Assembly (NCBI GenBank): GCA_046297935.1
Contig: JBKBHA010000007.1
Span: 1 to 64,000, forward strand
Length of the DNA: 64,000 nucleotides
Direction: 5' to 3'
DNA from: CAYMZZ01 sp046297935
GTDB lineage: Bacteria; Bacteroidota; Bacteroidia; Chitinophagales; Chitinophagaceae
Shown: one piece after another, positions 34,309 to 43,409 of the stretch
Layout: every line of letters begins with the position of its first letter
Position numbering within the stretch: position 1 is the first letter of the stretch
Program-made: the position numbers and the translations under genes
Notes under the pieces: model-generated
Database searches by the model: none
The model's input: the letters and a program-made list of their open reading frames with translations, nothing else
What the model was told of the DNA's origin: nothing

Positions 34309-35334
34309 ATGAATAAAAAGAAGAAAATACAATTCGGTAGCGGGGCAACGGATTTTTACTTTGCTTCCAGTATCAGTCGTTTGAAAGAAATAACGGAGCC
34401 TCGCCATACAGTATTGATTACCGACTCTAATATTCAGCAGGCTCATGCCAGGCGGTTCAAACCCTGGCGAGTGCTGGTGCTGGAGCCAGGAGAAAAACAC
34501 AAGAAACAGGCAACAGTTGATAGAATGGTTCAGCAACTGATTGATTGGGAGGTGGACCGGAAGACTGTATTGGTAGGAGTTGGAGGTGGTGTTGTTACCG
34601 ACATTACTGGCTACTTGGCTTCGGTGTATATGCGCGGGTTGCGTTTTGGCTTTTTGCCAACCAGCCTGTTGGCTCTGGTAGATGCTTCAATAGGTGGTAA
34701 GAATGGTGTGGACGTAGGCGACTACAAGAACCTGGTTGGTGTGATCAGGCAGCCGAATTTTATTTTGCACGATATGGCTTTTCTGCGTTCCCTGCCGGAA
34801 ACGGAATGGCGAAATGGATTTGCTGAAATCATCAAACACGCCTGTATACGTGATGCCGCCCTGTTTCGCGAACTGGAAACGCTTTCTCTCCGCCATTTTC
34901 AAAAACGGCAGAAATCTGTTTGCGACCTGGTACAACGAAATGCTTTGTTGAAAGCTAAAGTGGTGCAGGCTGATGAAACAGAACAGGGTGATCGACGACT
35001 GTTGAATTTCGGTCATACCCTCGGTCATGCTATCGAAACTAAATACAACCTGATGCATGGCGAAGCGGTGGCTATTGGAATGAACTTTGCCGCCCGTCTG
35101 TCAGAGAAACTTCTGAAGTTTAAAGAGGCATTGAGAGTAGAAAAACTTATCGAACGCTACGGCCTTCCGGCGAAGTTAGATTTCGACCGTGAGCGTACGT
35201 TTGAGATATTGAAGATGGACAAAAAGAGGGAACGGGCGGTGATGAATTATGTGTTGCTTGAAAAGCTGGGGAAAGGAAAGGTAAAGGCAATTGAAATGGA
35301 TCGGTTGAGGGAATTTATTTTGACATTGAGTTAA
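34309..35334 (+). CDS. aroB: 3-Dehydroquinate synthase
   Basis: 341 residues, slightly shorter than E. coli AroB. Visible motifs are VGGGVVTDITGYLASVYMRG (NAD binding), LPTSLLALVDASIGGKNGVD and the zinc-binding FGHTLGHAIET and MHGEAVAIGMN. It converts DAHP to 3-dehydroquinate. It follows the DAHP synthase gene by 14 nt. The window carries no aroD, aroE or aroK, so the middle of the shikimate pathway is encoded elsewhere. Confidence 0.96.
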   Translation: MNKKKKIQFGSGATDFYFASSISRLKEITEPRHTVLITDSNIQQAHARRFKPWRVLVLEPGEKHKKQATVDRMVQQLIDWEVDRKTVLVGVGGGVVTDITGYLASVYMRGLRFGFLPTSLLALVDASIGGKNGVDVGDYKNLVGVIRQPNFILHDMAFLRSLPETEWRNGFAEIIKHACIRDAALFRELETLSLRHFQKRQKSVCDLVQRNALLKAKVVQADETEQGDRRLLNFGHTLGHAIETKYNLMHGEAVAIGMNFAARLSEKLLKFKEALRVEKLIERYGLPAKLDFDRERTFEILKMDKKRERAVMNYVLLEKLGKGKVKAIEMDRLREFILTLS

Positions 35335-35428
35335 ATATACTCCTCAACAATATCTCAATCACTCCCCACTTTCCACTTTCCATTTCCCATTCTTCCATAA
35401 TTATTGACTTTTTTAATTTTTTAAAAGA

Positions 35429-36748
35429 ATGCCCATACGCATCCATCCTTCCCAGCTACAAGGCACCATACAGGCACCCGCATCTAAAAGTTCCATGCAG
35501 CGGGCTTGTGCAGCGGCCTTGCTTCATCGGGGAGTTGCTTATATATATCATCCTGGCCATAGCAACGACGACCGTGCTGCCATCGATATTATTCAAAAGC
35601 TGGGAGCAAAATTGTATCCCGGGCCAAACGAACTTCGAATTGAAAGCCAGGGCGTACAGCCGTTGGACAGTCGTATTCATTGCGGCGAAAGTGGTTTGAG
35701 CATCCGGATGTTCACATCGCTGGCGGCTTTGAGTAGTCAGACTTTGACGATTGAAGGCAGCGGGAGTCTCGTAACCCGGCCGATGGATTTTTTCGATCAG
35801 ATTTTACCACAGTTGAGTGTGTCGGTTTCCAGTAATGAAGGCAGGCTGCCACTACAAATCAGGGGGCCGTTACTCCCGGTTGATCTGGAAGTTGACGGCA
35901 GCCTTAGCAGTCAGTTTTTAACCGGGCTGTTGATGGCTTATAGTGCATCTTTTATGGAAAAGGGGGTATTGTTGCAGGACACAACATTACGTGTTCGCGA
36001 CCTGAAGAGCAAACCCTATATTGACCTTACACTTGATGTGATGAGTCGTTTCGGAATGTACCTTCCTGAAAACAGAGATTATCAGGAGTTTGTTTTCAAA
36101 GCAGGGCAGATTTCTGCGGCACCAGAACAGGTGGAATACGAGGTGGAGGGCGACTGGAGCGGTGCTGCCTTCCTGCTGGTGGCAGGAGCTATTGCCGGAC
36201 CTGTTCGGGTTCGAGGGCTCGACCTGCTTTCCACACAGGCCGATCGCGCGATCATCGAAGCGTTGATGCGTGCCCATGCTGGCATTGCCATGGACGGTAA
36301 GCAAATTGATCTTCATCCTGCTGCCCTGCAGGGCTTCGAGTTTGATGCGACCGATTGTCCCGATCTCTTTCCTCCGCTGGTTGCACTGGCAGCATTTTGC
36401 AAGGGCACTACTACATTAACGGGTGCCGGCAGACTGACCCATAAAGAAAGTAACCGCGCAATAACGCTGCAGCAGGAGTTCGGAAAAATGGGCCTGTCGA
36501 TTGAATTGGATGGCGACAAGATGATCATTCATGGTAGCGGACGGTTGAATGGAGCTGCGGTTCATTCGCGCCACGATCACCGCATCGCGATGGCTTGCGC
36601 TACCGCGGCTTTGAAGGCCGACAGTCCCGTTTCTATTGACGAATTCAAGGCAGTAGAAAAGTCTTATCCAGATTTTTACGATCATCTGGAGCATTTAGGT
36701 GCTAAAATAGACAGGCCTTCGCTGCATTTTACTTATACTGATGCCTAA
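35429..36748 (+). CDS. aroA: 5-Enolpyruvylshikimate-3-phosphate synthase
   Basis: 439 residues. Two-domain EPSP synthase fold. PASKSSMQRACAAALLHRG is the N-terminal Lys-Ser-phosphate motif, though divergent from the common GSKS. CGESGLSIRMFTSLAAL takes the place of the LGNAGTAMRPL stretch of E. coli AroA, with Glu-Ser for Asn-Ala. It continues with SSQFLTGLLMAYS and the DHRIAMACATAALKA and KSYPDFYDHLEHLG end motifs. The altered active-site sequence is like the class II-type enzymes, often glyphosate-tolerant; whether that holds here is untested. It lies 94 nt after aroB and 12 nt before aroC. Confidence 0.93.
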   Translation: MPIRIHPSQLQGTIQAPASKSSMQRACAAALLHRGVAYIYHPGHSNDDRAAIDIIQKLGAKLYPGPNELRIESQGVQPLDSRIHCGESGLSIRMFTSLAALSSQTLTIEGSGSLVTRPMDFFDQILPQLSVSVSSNEGRLPLQIRGPLLPVDLEVDGSLSSQFLTGLLMAYSASFMEKGVLLQDTTLRVRDLKSKPYIDLTLDVMSRFGMYLPENRDYQEFVFKAGQISAAPEQVEYEVEGDWSGAAFLLVAGAIAGPVRVRGLDLLSTQADRAIIEALMRAHAGIAMDGKQIDLHPAALQGFEFDATDCPDLFPPLVALAAFCKGTTTLTGAGRLTHKESNRAITLQQEFGKMGLSIELDGDKMIIHGSGRLNGAAVHSRHDHRIAMACATAALKADSPVSIDEFKAVEKSYPDFYDHLEHLGAKIDRPSLHFTYTDA

Positions 36749-36760
36749 CTTCGGAGAACT

Positions 36761-37786
36761 ATGAACAGTTTTGGACAACAATTTCGAGTACAAATATTTG
36801 GTGAGTCACATGGACCCCTTGTTGGTGTGGTGATCGACGGTTGTCCGGCTGGACTTCCTCTCACCGAAGCCGACCTGTTGCCCGACCTTGAGCGGCGTAA
36901 AGGCGGCACTCAAAAGGGCACTACACCCAGGCAGGAGGCAGATTATCCGCTTATCAGATCTGGCGTATTCAATGAGCATACGACCGGAGCTCCGGTCATG
37001 ATTTATTTCGAAAACAACAATACGCGAAGCGCCGACTATGAAAAGCAGCGCAGTTTTCCCCGGCCCGGCCACGCTGATTTTGTGGCCCATCAGAAATATG
37101 GAGGTAATGAAGATTATCGGGGAGGTGGTCATTTCAGCGCCCGGCTCACAACGGGCCTTGTTGCTGCCGGCAGCATCGCACGTAAAATTTTGAGCACTGC
37201 TCCCTTAAGCATAAGCATTGAAGCGGCGGTGGTGGAGATCGCCGGGGAAACTGATACTGAAAAAGGTTTGCAGAAAGCTATAGACGCGAAAGATTCCGTA
37301 GGTGGTTTGGTTGAGTGCCGCATAAATGGCGTGCCCGCAGGGTGGGGGGAACCGTTTTTTGATTCGGTAGAATCGCAAATGGCTCATTTGCTGTTTTCAA
37401 TACCGGCCGTAAAAGGTGTGGAGTTTGGAGCAGGCTTTGCCGCAGCCAAAATGTTCGGGTCCCAACACAACGATGCTATTATAAACAACGAGGGCAAAAC
37501 CAGAACCAATCATGCCGGCGGTGTTGTAGGTGGAATCAGCAATGGAAATGAAATTGTTTTTCGCCTTGCTATCAAACCCACGGCATCTACCCCTAAACCT
37601 CAAAATAGTCTGAACTGGGACAGCGGCGAGGTAGAAGATTTTTCGGTGAAAGGTCGCCACGATCTTTGTGTCGCTTTACGGGCACCGGTCATTGTTGAAG
37701 CGGTCACCGCTATCGGTTTACTTGATCTTGCAATGCGGGAAAATCAGGTGAATCGGATTATTACTCAAAACTCCCGCCTAAAATAG
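36761..37786 (+). CDS. aroC: Chorismate synthase
   Basis: 341 residues. Makes chorismate from EPSP with reduced FMN. Signatures: GESHGPLVGVVIDGCPAGL (motif 1), GHADFVAHQKYGGNEDYRGG (motif 2; His-Ala-Asp and the substrate Arg) and GRHDLCVALRAPVIVEAVTA at the C-terminus. It is slightly shorter than the usual 350-360 residues. It ends the amino-acid part of the operon; the small DUF952 gene begins 8 nt after its stop. Confidence 0.96.
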   Translation: MNSFGQQFRVQIFGESHGPLVGVVIDGCPAGLPLTEADLLPDLERRKGGTQKGTTPRQEADYPLIRSGVFNEHTTGAPVMIYFENNNTRSADYEKQRSFPRPGHADFVAHQKYGGNEDYRGGGHFSARLTTGLVAAGSIARKILSTAPLSISIEAAVVEIAGETDTEKGLQKAIDAKDSVGGLVECRINGVPAGWGEPFFDSVESQMAHLLFSIPAVKGVEFGAGFAAAKMFGSQHNDAIINNEGKTRTNHAGGVVGGISNGNEIVFRLAIKPTASTPKPQNSLNWDSGEVEDFSVKGRHDLCVALRAPVIVEAVTAIGLLDLAMRENQVNRIITQNSRLK

Positions 37787-37794
37787 TAACGAAG

Positions 37795-38106
37795 ATGCCA
37801 TTGATCTATCATATTACTACCGCCGAGGCATGGCACAACGCTCAGGCCACAGGATCCTACGAGGCTGATTCGCTTCGGGAAGAAGGGTTTATTCATTGCA
37901 GCGAAGCCTATCAGGTGGAAGATACCCTGCAACGTTATTTTAACGGCCGGCAGGGGCTGGTAAAGCTTTTTATTGATACCGACCGCCTTAGCAGCCAGTA
38001 CATTCAGGAATGGTCTGGAGGTGCACAGGATACTTTTCCTCATATTTACGGTCCAATAAATCTGGAAGCCGTACTGGCCGTGGAGCCGCTTGGGCAGTTA
38101 GGCTAG
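37795..38106 (+). CDS. DUF952-family small protein
   Basis: 103 residues matching DUF952: IYHITTAEAWHNAQATGSY, the conserved EEGFIHCSEAYQV with His-Cys-Ser, and FPHIYGPINLEAVLAVEPL. DUF952 members have an ADP-ribosyltransferase-like fold and no firmly established activity. Lying 8 nt after aroC it is probably cotranscribed with the aromatic operon, but no link in function is shown. Confidence 0.88.
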   Translation: MPLIYHITTAEAWHNAQATGSYEADSLREEGFIHCSEAYQVEDTLQRYFNGRQGLVKLFIDTDRLSSQYIQEWSGGAQDTFPHIYGPINLEAVLAVEPLGQLG

Positions 38107-38184
38107 TTGTGCAATGCAACCATTTTGCATGCCGATTTATCTGTAAATTGCGGGCGTAATTTTAGTGCTGTCCGCATTTCCTGT

Positions 38185-39876
38185 ATGCTTCAACCCACAT
38201 TCTCCCGACGCTGGCTTTTTTTAATTGTACCTGTTTTGGCTGGCTGCGGCATGGCTGGCGGCTCCGAAGTACAACCAGATCTGGCCATTTCTCCAGAAGA
38301 ACTGGCTAATAAGACTACTGAACATATTCGGCTTGCACTGGAGGGTTTCGCCTCCGGACAATCGCCCTGGCACGATAGCACTGAGTTGTTCGATAGCGAA
38401 TTGATTGCACCTTATTACAGCGAAGGGCAGTATCGCACCGTTTGGTCTTCGGCCGGCAACTGGCAACCTGTGGCTGATTCTTTTTATAAGTTCATAGAAC
38501 AGGCTCGTTATCGTGGACTTTTTCCCGAGCATTATCATTTTGGCCAGCTTAGCGGCATACGATCCGCCATGGAGCTCGACACCTTAGCTAAAGCAGCACG
38601 ACGCGACGCCGTACAATGGGCCAAAGCTGATATTCTATTGACAGATGCCTTTTTCAGGGTGATCCATGATCTGCGCCTGGGCCGTATCCCTGCAGACAGC
38701 CTTACGGCTCGTAAAGACAGTGTCCTACCTGCAAACTTTTATACCCAACGCCTGGCGGCCGCACGTAATAATCATTCTCTTTCACTCGCATTTTATGGTC
38801 TGGAACCCAGGCATCCTGATTATGTAGCATTACTGCAGGCACTCCCGAAATTTGTTGATCAAATGTCGGATCGGCGTTTTACCGAAGTGCCATCACCCAA
38901 GTCGGGAGAAGGTTTTAAGAAAGCGCTGCAAACAAGGTTGTTTGAGGCAGGGTATTTGAGCCATGACAGCTTAGCCGTCGACTCAATAACGTTGGCTGCC
39001 GCCGTGAAAAAATTTCAGGAAGATCAACGTATCACTGTGGATGGAAAAGCGGGAGAGGGTACCGTGCGTGTGTTGAATATGACCGATGACGATCGGTTTG
39101 CCAGAATTGCCATTACCCTGGATAAGTTTAAGCATCTACCTGATACATTGCCTGGCAGATATGTGTGGGTGAATATTGCGGGCTACAATATGGCGCTGCA
39201 TCAGGGCGACTCCGTAGCACTGGAATCAAAAATCATTTGCGGCAAACCCAATACAAGGACGCCTCAGCTCACCAGTGCCATTTCTGAACTGATCACATAT
39301 CCGCAGTGGACGGTTCCAACCAGCATTATTGTAAAAGAGATTTTGCCGGCGGTAAAAAAAGATCCTGGATACCTCGCTAAAAAAGGATTCAGTCTGATTG
39401 ATAAAGAAGGTAACGAAGTGGATCCATATACGGTTGAATGGAGTAAATACAGCAAGGGCATTCCTTATAAAGTGGTGCAGGGTAGTGGTGACGATAATGC
39501 CCTGGGTATATTAAAGTTCAATTTCCCCAACAAATACGCCGTTTATCTGCACGATACCAACCAGCGCTACCTCTTTGCCCGCGATTCAAGATCGCTAAGT
39601 CATGGTTGTGTGCGGGTACAAGCCTGGGATAAACTGGCGCAAAACATCATTCGGTACGATCATCCGTTGCGGAAAGACGGGAGTGTTTCGCCTGTAGAGG
39701 ATTCGTTGAATTCGTGGTTAAAGCAAAAAGTGAAAAAGCATATCGCTGTGCGTAACCGCCTGCCGGTTTACATTCGCTACCTTACCTGCGAGGCTCGCAA
39801 AGGTCAGATTCTGTTTCATGAAGACATTTACGGGGAAGACAAAATGCTTCAGGCCCGCTATTATGCCCGACCATAA
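38185..39876 (+). CDS. L,D-transpeptidase lipoprotein (YcbB/LdtD type)
   Basis: 563 residues from ATG 38185; the longer frame from 38107 lacks a signal peptide. The lipobox VLAGC puts the lipidated Cys at residue 21. The middle part carries a peptidoglycan-binding repeat (VKKFQEDQRITVDGKAGEGT). The YkuD catalytic domain holds YAVYLHDTNQRYLFARDSRS and SHGCVRVQAWDKLA, with the nucleophilic Cys. A large N-terminal domain rich in YcbB-type helices precedes them. Family members form 3-3 cross-links in peptidoglycan or attach envelope proteins. Confidence 0.9.
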   Translation: MLQPTFSRRWLFLIVPVLAGCGMAGGSEVQPDLAISPEELANKTTEHIRLALEGFASGQSPWHDSTELFDSELIAPYYSEGQYRTVWSSAGNWQPVADSFYKFIEQARYRGLFPEHYHFGQLSGIRSAMELDTLAKAARRDAVQWAKADILLTDAFFRVIHDLRLGRIPADSLTARKDSVLPANFYTQRLAAARNNHSLSLAFYGLEPRHPDYVALLQALPKFVDQMSDRRFTEVPSPKSGEGFKKALQTRLFEAGYLSHDSLAVDSITLAAAVKKFQEDQRITVDGKAGEGTVRVLNMTDDDRFARIAITLDKFKHLPDTLPGRYVWVNIAGYNMALHQGDSVALESKIICGKPNTRTPQLTSAISELITYPQWTVPTSIIVKEILPAVKKDPGYLAKKGFSLIDKEGNEVDPYTVEWSKYSKGIPYKVVQGSGDDNALGILKFNFPNKYAVYLHDTNQRYLFARDSRSLSHGCVRVQAWDKLAQNIIRYDHPLRKDGSVSPVEDSLNSWLKQKVKKHIAVRNRLPVYIRYLTCEARKGQILFHEDIYGEDKMLQARYYARP

Positions 39877-40000
39877 CAATCGTTCGGCGCCGACCCCTGG
39901 GAAACTGTGCAAAACCATGAATATGAGGGGAATAATTTATTTCTCGAAATAAGGCAGACCCGTTATTTTTGTTTAGTATATCAAACCAAACTATCTCTTT

Positions 40001-41320
40001 ATGAAGAAGATTCTAGCCGTTCTCCTGGGCATGAATTTCCTGTTTACTGCTGCTATTGCTCAGAATAGCGAAATCAGGCCGGCTGCCGTGGGTGTTAGTT
40101 ATTTTCTCAACGATTTTAAAACCGCCAATCTTATTCGAACCACTTCACTTTCCAGTGTAATGGCCAACGATCAGTGGACGAAGATGAAGGACATGTCACC
40201 CGGATTTGCTGTGTCTTATTTCAAGGGCCTTCACAAGCATATTGATTTTGCCGGAACTGCGGCATTTTCATTTTTGCGTTATCCGCTTCCCAACAAATCT
40301 TTTGCTTCGGATCGTTTATTGATCGAAACAGATGCCAGCTTTAACTTCAAGATGGTGTCGGAGCGTTTCTGGGTGCAACCCTACATTATTGCCGGCGTTG
40401 GTGCCAGCATGTACGGTGGCAAATATTTTGGAGCATTCATTCCCACCGGCCTTGGCATGAAGGTGAATCTGTTCGATGATGCTGCGGTGTTTGTTACCTC
40501 TCAATACCGGGTCCCTGTTACTACTGAAACGACCAACTATCACTTTATGCACCAGTTCGGTGTAGCAGGACGTATCGGAAAAATCAAAGAGCCCGAACTG
40601 AAACCACTCCCACCTGCACCTCCTGTGGATACTGATAAGGATGGTATTATCGATAGTCTGGATAAATGTCCTACCATCCCCGGTTTGGCTAAATACCAAG
40701 GCTGTCCCATTCCCGACAGCGATAAAGACGGAATCAACGACGAGGAAGATAAGTGCCCACAACAGGCTGGCTTGCCACGTTATGCAGGCTGCCCCATTCC
40801 TGATACAGACAAAGACGGCATCAACGATGAAGAAGATCGTTGCGTAACTGAAGCAGGACCTGCCAGCAACAATGGTTGCCCGCTGGTTGATACAGATGGT
40901 GATGGTGTACTCGACAAGGACGACTGGTGTCCCACCGAGAAAGGTCTCGCTGAAAACAATGGTTGCCCCAAACTGGAAGAATATAACTTTAATGCAAAGA
41001 GCATTCAGTTTGCTACCGGAAGCGCCCGCCTGTTGCCAGCTGCTACCAAGGAGCTTGATAAACTGGTGGCTATCATGGAAGAGCATCCTGGTTTCAACAT
41101 CAGTATTGAAGGGCATACCGACAACACCGGTAAGGCCGATTTCAACCAGACCCTGTCGCAACGCCGTGCTGAAGCGGTGAAGGATTACCTGGTGAAAAAA
41201 GGTGTAAGCGCCGACCGCCTCGCCGCAGCTGGTTTTGGTCAAACACAGCCTGTTGAAGACAACAAGACTTCAAAAGGACGTGCAGCCAACCGTCGCGTAG
41301 ACTTCAAGCTGGTTAGATAA
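40001..41320 (+). CDS. OmpA-family outer membrane protein with thrombospondin type 3 repeats
   Basis: 439 residues; signal peptide MKKILAVLLGMNFLFTAAIAQ. Residues 22-200 look like a small outer-membrane beta-barrel. Four Ca2+-binding TSP3-type repeats follow (DTDKDGIIDSLDKCPTIPGL, DSDKDGINDEEDKCPQQAGL and two more). The C-terminal OmpA domain, with IEGHTDNTGKADFNQTLSQR and AANRRVDFKL, binds peptidoglycan. It anchors the outer membrane to the cell wall. TATTTTTG at 39964-39971 is a likely -7 box, and a strong terminator ends the transcript. Confidence 0.93.
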   Translation: MKKILAVLLGMNFLFTAAIAQNSEIRPAAVGVSYFLNDFKTANLIRTTSLSSVMANDQWTKMKDMSPGFAVSYFKGLHKHIDFAGTAAFSFLRYPLPNKSFASDRLLIETDASFNFKMVSERFWVQPYIIAGVGASMYGGKYFGAFIPTGLGMKVNLFDDAAVFVTSQYRVPVTTETTNYHFMHQFGVAGRIGKIKEPELKPLPPAPPVDTDKDGIIDSLDKCPTIPGLAKYQGCPIPDSDKDGINDEEDKCPQQAGLPRYAGCPIPDTDKDGINDEEDRCVTEAGPASNNGCPLVDTDGDGVLDKDDWCPTEKGLAENNGCPKLEEYNFNAKSIQFATGSARLLPAATKELDKLVAIMEEHPGFNISIEGHTDNTGKADFNQTLSQRRAEAVKDYLVKKGVSADRLAAAGFGQTQPVEDNKTSKGRAANRRVDFKLVR

Positions 41321-41341
41321 TATTATCCCAAAAAATATCAT

Positions 41342-41375
41342 AAAAGGCCGGAACAACGTTCCGGCCTTTTCTTTA
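41342..41375. terminator. Terminator after the OmpA-family gene
   Basis: Perfect 13-bp arms at 41342-41354 and 41358-41370 with a 3-nt loop and a T-rich tail. Confidence 0.9.
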
Positions 41376-41420
41376 CCAAGAGCATCTAACAATTATATTT
41401 TTTTGTTGTTAGTATTTGAT

Positions 41421-42356
41421 ATGAAAAAACCCGTTCGGAAATATCGTTGGTTTCGACGCCTGCTAAGGGTGATAACAGTTTCTCTACTGCTCTTTATCAT
41501 CGCCTGTCTGGTATTTGATCGTTATGTGCAGTTCAGAAGATCTGACGATGAACTCCGGAAAATTTTTGCTGAGCGTGGAATTGATGGCCATATCGGCTAT
41601 TATCAGTCAGGCGGCCGTAAGCTAAGGTACACCTCAGTTGGCCCCGATAGTTTGCCCACGTTATTATTGCTGCACGGCTCTCCGGGCAGCATGAGTTATT
41701 ATGCCGGAAGGTATGCCGACAGCGCGATTTATTCCCGTTTTCAGGTGTTGGCGGTTGACCGTCCTGGCTATGGATATTCAGGTCTTGGCGATCCGGAGCC
41801 ATCGGTTCAGCGGCAGGCCGCCATGATCAGGCCACTAATTGACAGCCTTCATCGGGCCGACAAAACCGTGATTATAGCTGGAGGCTCATTTGGAGCGGCG
41901 GTGGCCTGCCGGATAGCAATGGATTATCCCGATCTCGTAGATGGGCTGGTGCTTACCGGACCGGCCATTGGCCCGGGACTGGAAGCCTATTTCTGGTTCA
42001 CACCGGTAGTGGAGAGCCCGTTGGTTCGCTGGTTTATACCCAGGATTTTCAGATCGGCTAACACCGAAAAAGTTCATCACCGGGAGGAACTGGAAGCCAT
42101 GTTGCCATTGTGGAAGAATATTGAAGTGCCTGTGGCTTTTTTGCAGGGAGAGAATGATGATATCGTAGATACGAGCAATGCCTCTTTTGCGAGAAAGCAC
42201 CTGGTGAATGCACCTTACCTTAAAATCGAAATGATTAAAGACCGTGGTCATCGTCTGGCCCAGTTTGAATGGCCTCGAATACGGCAGGCTATTCTGGACG
42301 TTTACGAAAAGGCAACCTGTCTTCCCCCGGTTGGTCTGGCCTTGCAAAGCGAGTGA
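41421..42356 (+). CDS. Alpha/beta hydrolase with N-terminal membrane anchor
   Basis: 311 residues from ATG 41421. A basic start and one membrane helix (LLRVITVSLLLFIIACLVF) anchor it; the rest faces the periplasm. The alpha/beta-hydrolase core has LLLHGSPGSMSYY (oxyanion loop), the nucleophile elbow GGSFGAAVA, LQGENDDIVDT with the likely acid and DRGHRLAQFEWP with the His. The substrate cannot be told from the sequence. It is 24 nt upstream of the M28 peptidase gene on the same strand. Confidence 0.88.
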   Translation: MKKPVRKYRWFRRLLRVITVSLLLFIIACLVFDRYVQFRRSDDELRKIFAERGIDGHIGYYQSGGRKLRYTSVGPDSLPTLLLLHGSPGSMSYYAGRYADSAIYSRFQVLAVDRPGYGYSGLGDPEPSVQRQAAMIRPLIDSLHRADKTVIIAGGSFGAAVACRIAMDYPDLVDGLVLTGPAIGPGLEAYFWFTPVVESPLVRWFIPRIFRSANTEKVHHREELEAMLPLWKNIEVPVAFLQGENDDIVDTSNASFARKHLVNAPYLKIEMIKDRGHRLAQFEWPRIRQAILDVYEKATCLPPVGLALQSE

Positions 42357-42379
42357 GTGATTTTGTGCTAATTTTGAGT

Positions 42380-43375
42380 ATGACTTATTTAAATCTCACA
42401 AGGCGCCTGGCTGTGGTGGGCCTGTTGTTTGTATGTGCTTGTAAACAATCGGAGGAAGCGGGGGCGCCCGATGAACCCTATCCAGACCTGGAAGAACAAA
42501 GATCAGCGCTGGCTGCACGTGATATTGTTTACGCCAACAGGGTACTCGATAGCAGCGTCCTGTTGCAGGACCTGGAATTTTTGGCTTCTCCCGCCTGCGA
42601 AGGCCGTCGACCCGGCACTGCGGGCCACGAAAAGGCGTTAGACTTTATTTTGCAACGGCTCAGGCAATTGGGTGTCGACAGCCTGGGCGGATCTTTGATC
42701 CAGTCATTTACCGGTCGCTCGCTTGGTGGCTATACCGAAGGCAGAAATGTGCTGGCATTGATAAAAGGTTCCAAAAATCCGGACAAGTTTATTGTATTGA
42801 GCGCGCATTATGATCATCTGGGAGTTTCTGGAAGTACGTATTATGCCGGAGCCGATGATAATGCGAGTGGCACTGCTTCTGTCCTAAGCCTCGCTGCATA
42901 CTTAAAATCCCATCAGCCTGAATACTCTGTGGTACTGGCCCTGCTCGACCGGGAAGAAACTGGTTTGGAAGGTGCCTACGCTGCCGTTGAACATTTGAGA
43001 TCAACACGAGGAATCAGTTCAATTGTATTTAACCTCAATCTCGATATGGTAGCCCGAAGCGATCGTAATGAACTATTTGTATGCGGAGTGCGTTACAAAC
43101 CTTCTCTTGCTTCGGTGGTGAAATCGGTTCAACCGAATACGGGCGTACACCTGTTGATGGGCCACGATGGGGGAGGTCCGGGTGATGACTGGTCCGGACA
43201 AAGTGATCACGCAGCCTTTATGAAAGCATCAGTTCCTTTTCTCTATCTGGGGGTGGAAGATCATGCCGATTATCATAAAGTCACAGACAGGTTTGAAAAG
43301 GTAAATCCATCAAGGTTTGTAGAAAACGCTCATGCCATATTACTCATGCTAAAAGAGATCGACAAGACCATATAA
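42380..43375 (+). CDS. M28-family metallopeptidase lipoprotein
   Basis: 331 residues from ATG 42380. The signal peptide ends in VCAC with Cys21 as lipid site. The M28 zinc ligands are in order: SAHYDHLG (His), ADDNASGTASVLSLAAYL (Asp), LDREETGLEGA (catalytic Glu and metal Glu), NLDMVARS (Asp) and QSDHAAF (His). Family members are aminopeptidases that work in the periplasm or at the cell surface. A -7 box TAATTTTG lies at 42369-42376, only 3 nt before the ATG, so a short or leaderless mRNA is possible. Confidence 0.88.
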   Translation: MTYLNLTRRLAVVGLLFVCACKQSEEAGAPDEPYPDLEEQRSALAARDIVYANRVLDSSVLLQDLEFLASPACEGRRPGTAGHEKALDFILQRLRQLGVDSLGGSLIQSFTGRSLGGYTEGRNVLALIKGSKNPDKFIVLSAHYDHLGVSGSTYYAGADDNASGTASVLSLAAYLKSHQPEYSVVLALLDREETGLEGAYAAVEHLRSTRGISSIVFNLNLDMVARSDRNELFVCGVRYKPSLASVVKSVQPNTGVHLLMGHDGGGPGDDWSGQSDHAAFMKASVPFLYLGVEDHADYHKVTDRFEKVNPSRFVENAHAILLMLKEIDKTI

Positions 43376-43409
43376 AGAAAAACGACCGCTATTGCGGTCG
43401 TTTTTCTTT
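43374..43409. terminator. Bidirectional terminator between the peptidase and oxidoreductase genes
   Basis: Arms AAAGAAAAACGACCGC and GCGGTCGTTTTTCTTT with a TATT loop (43374-43409). The hairpin touches the stop codons of both convergent genes. Confidence 0.9.

Noticed and set aside
40316..41242. 308-codon minus-strand open frame within the OmpA-family gene
   Set aside because: Antisense shadow of the TSP3 and OmpA repeats; no motif and no separate promoter.
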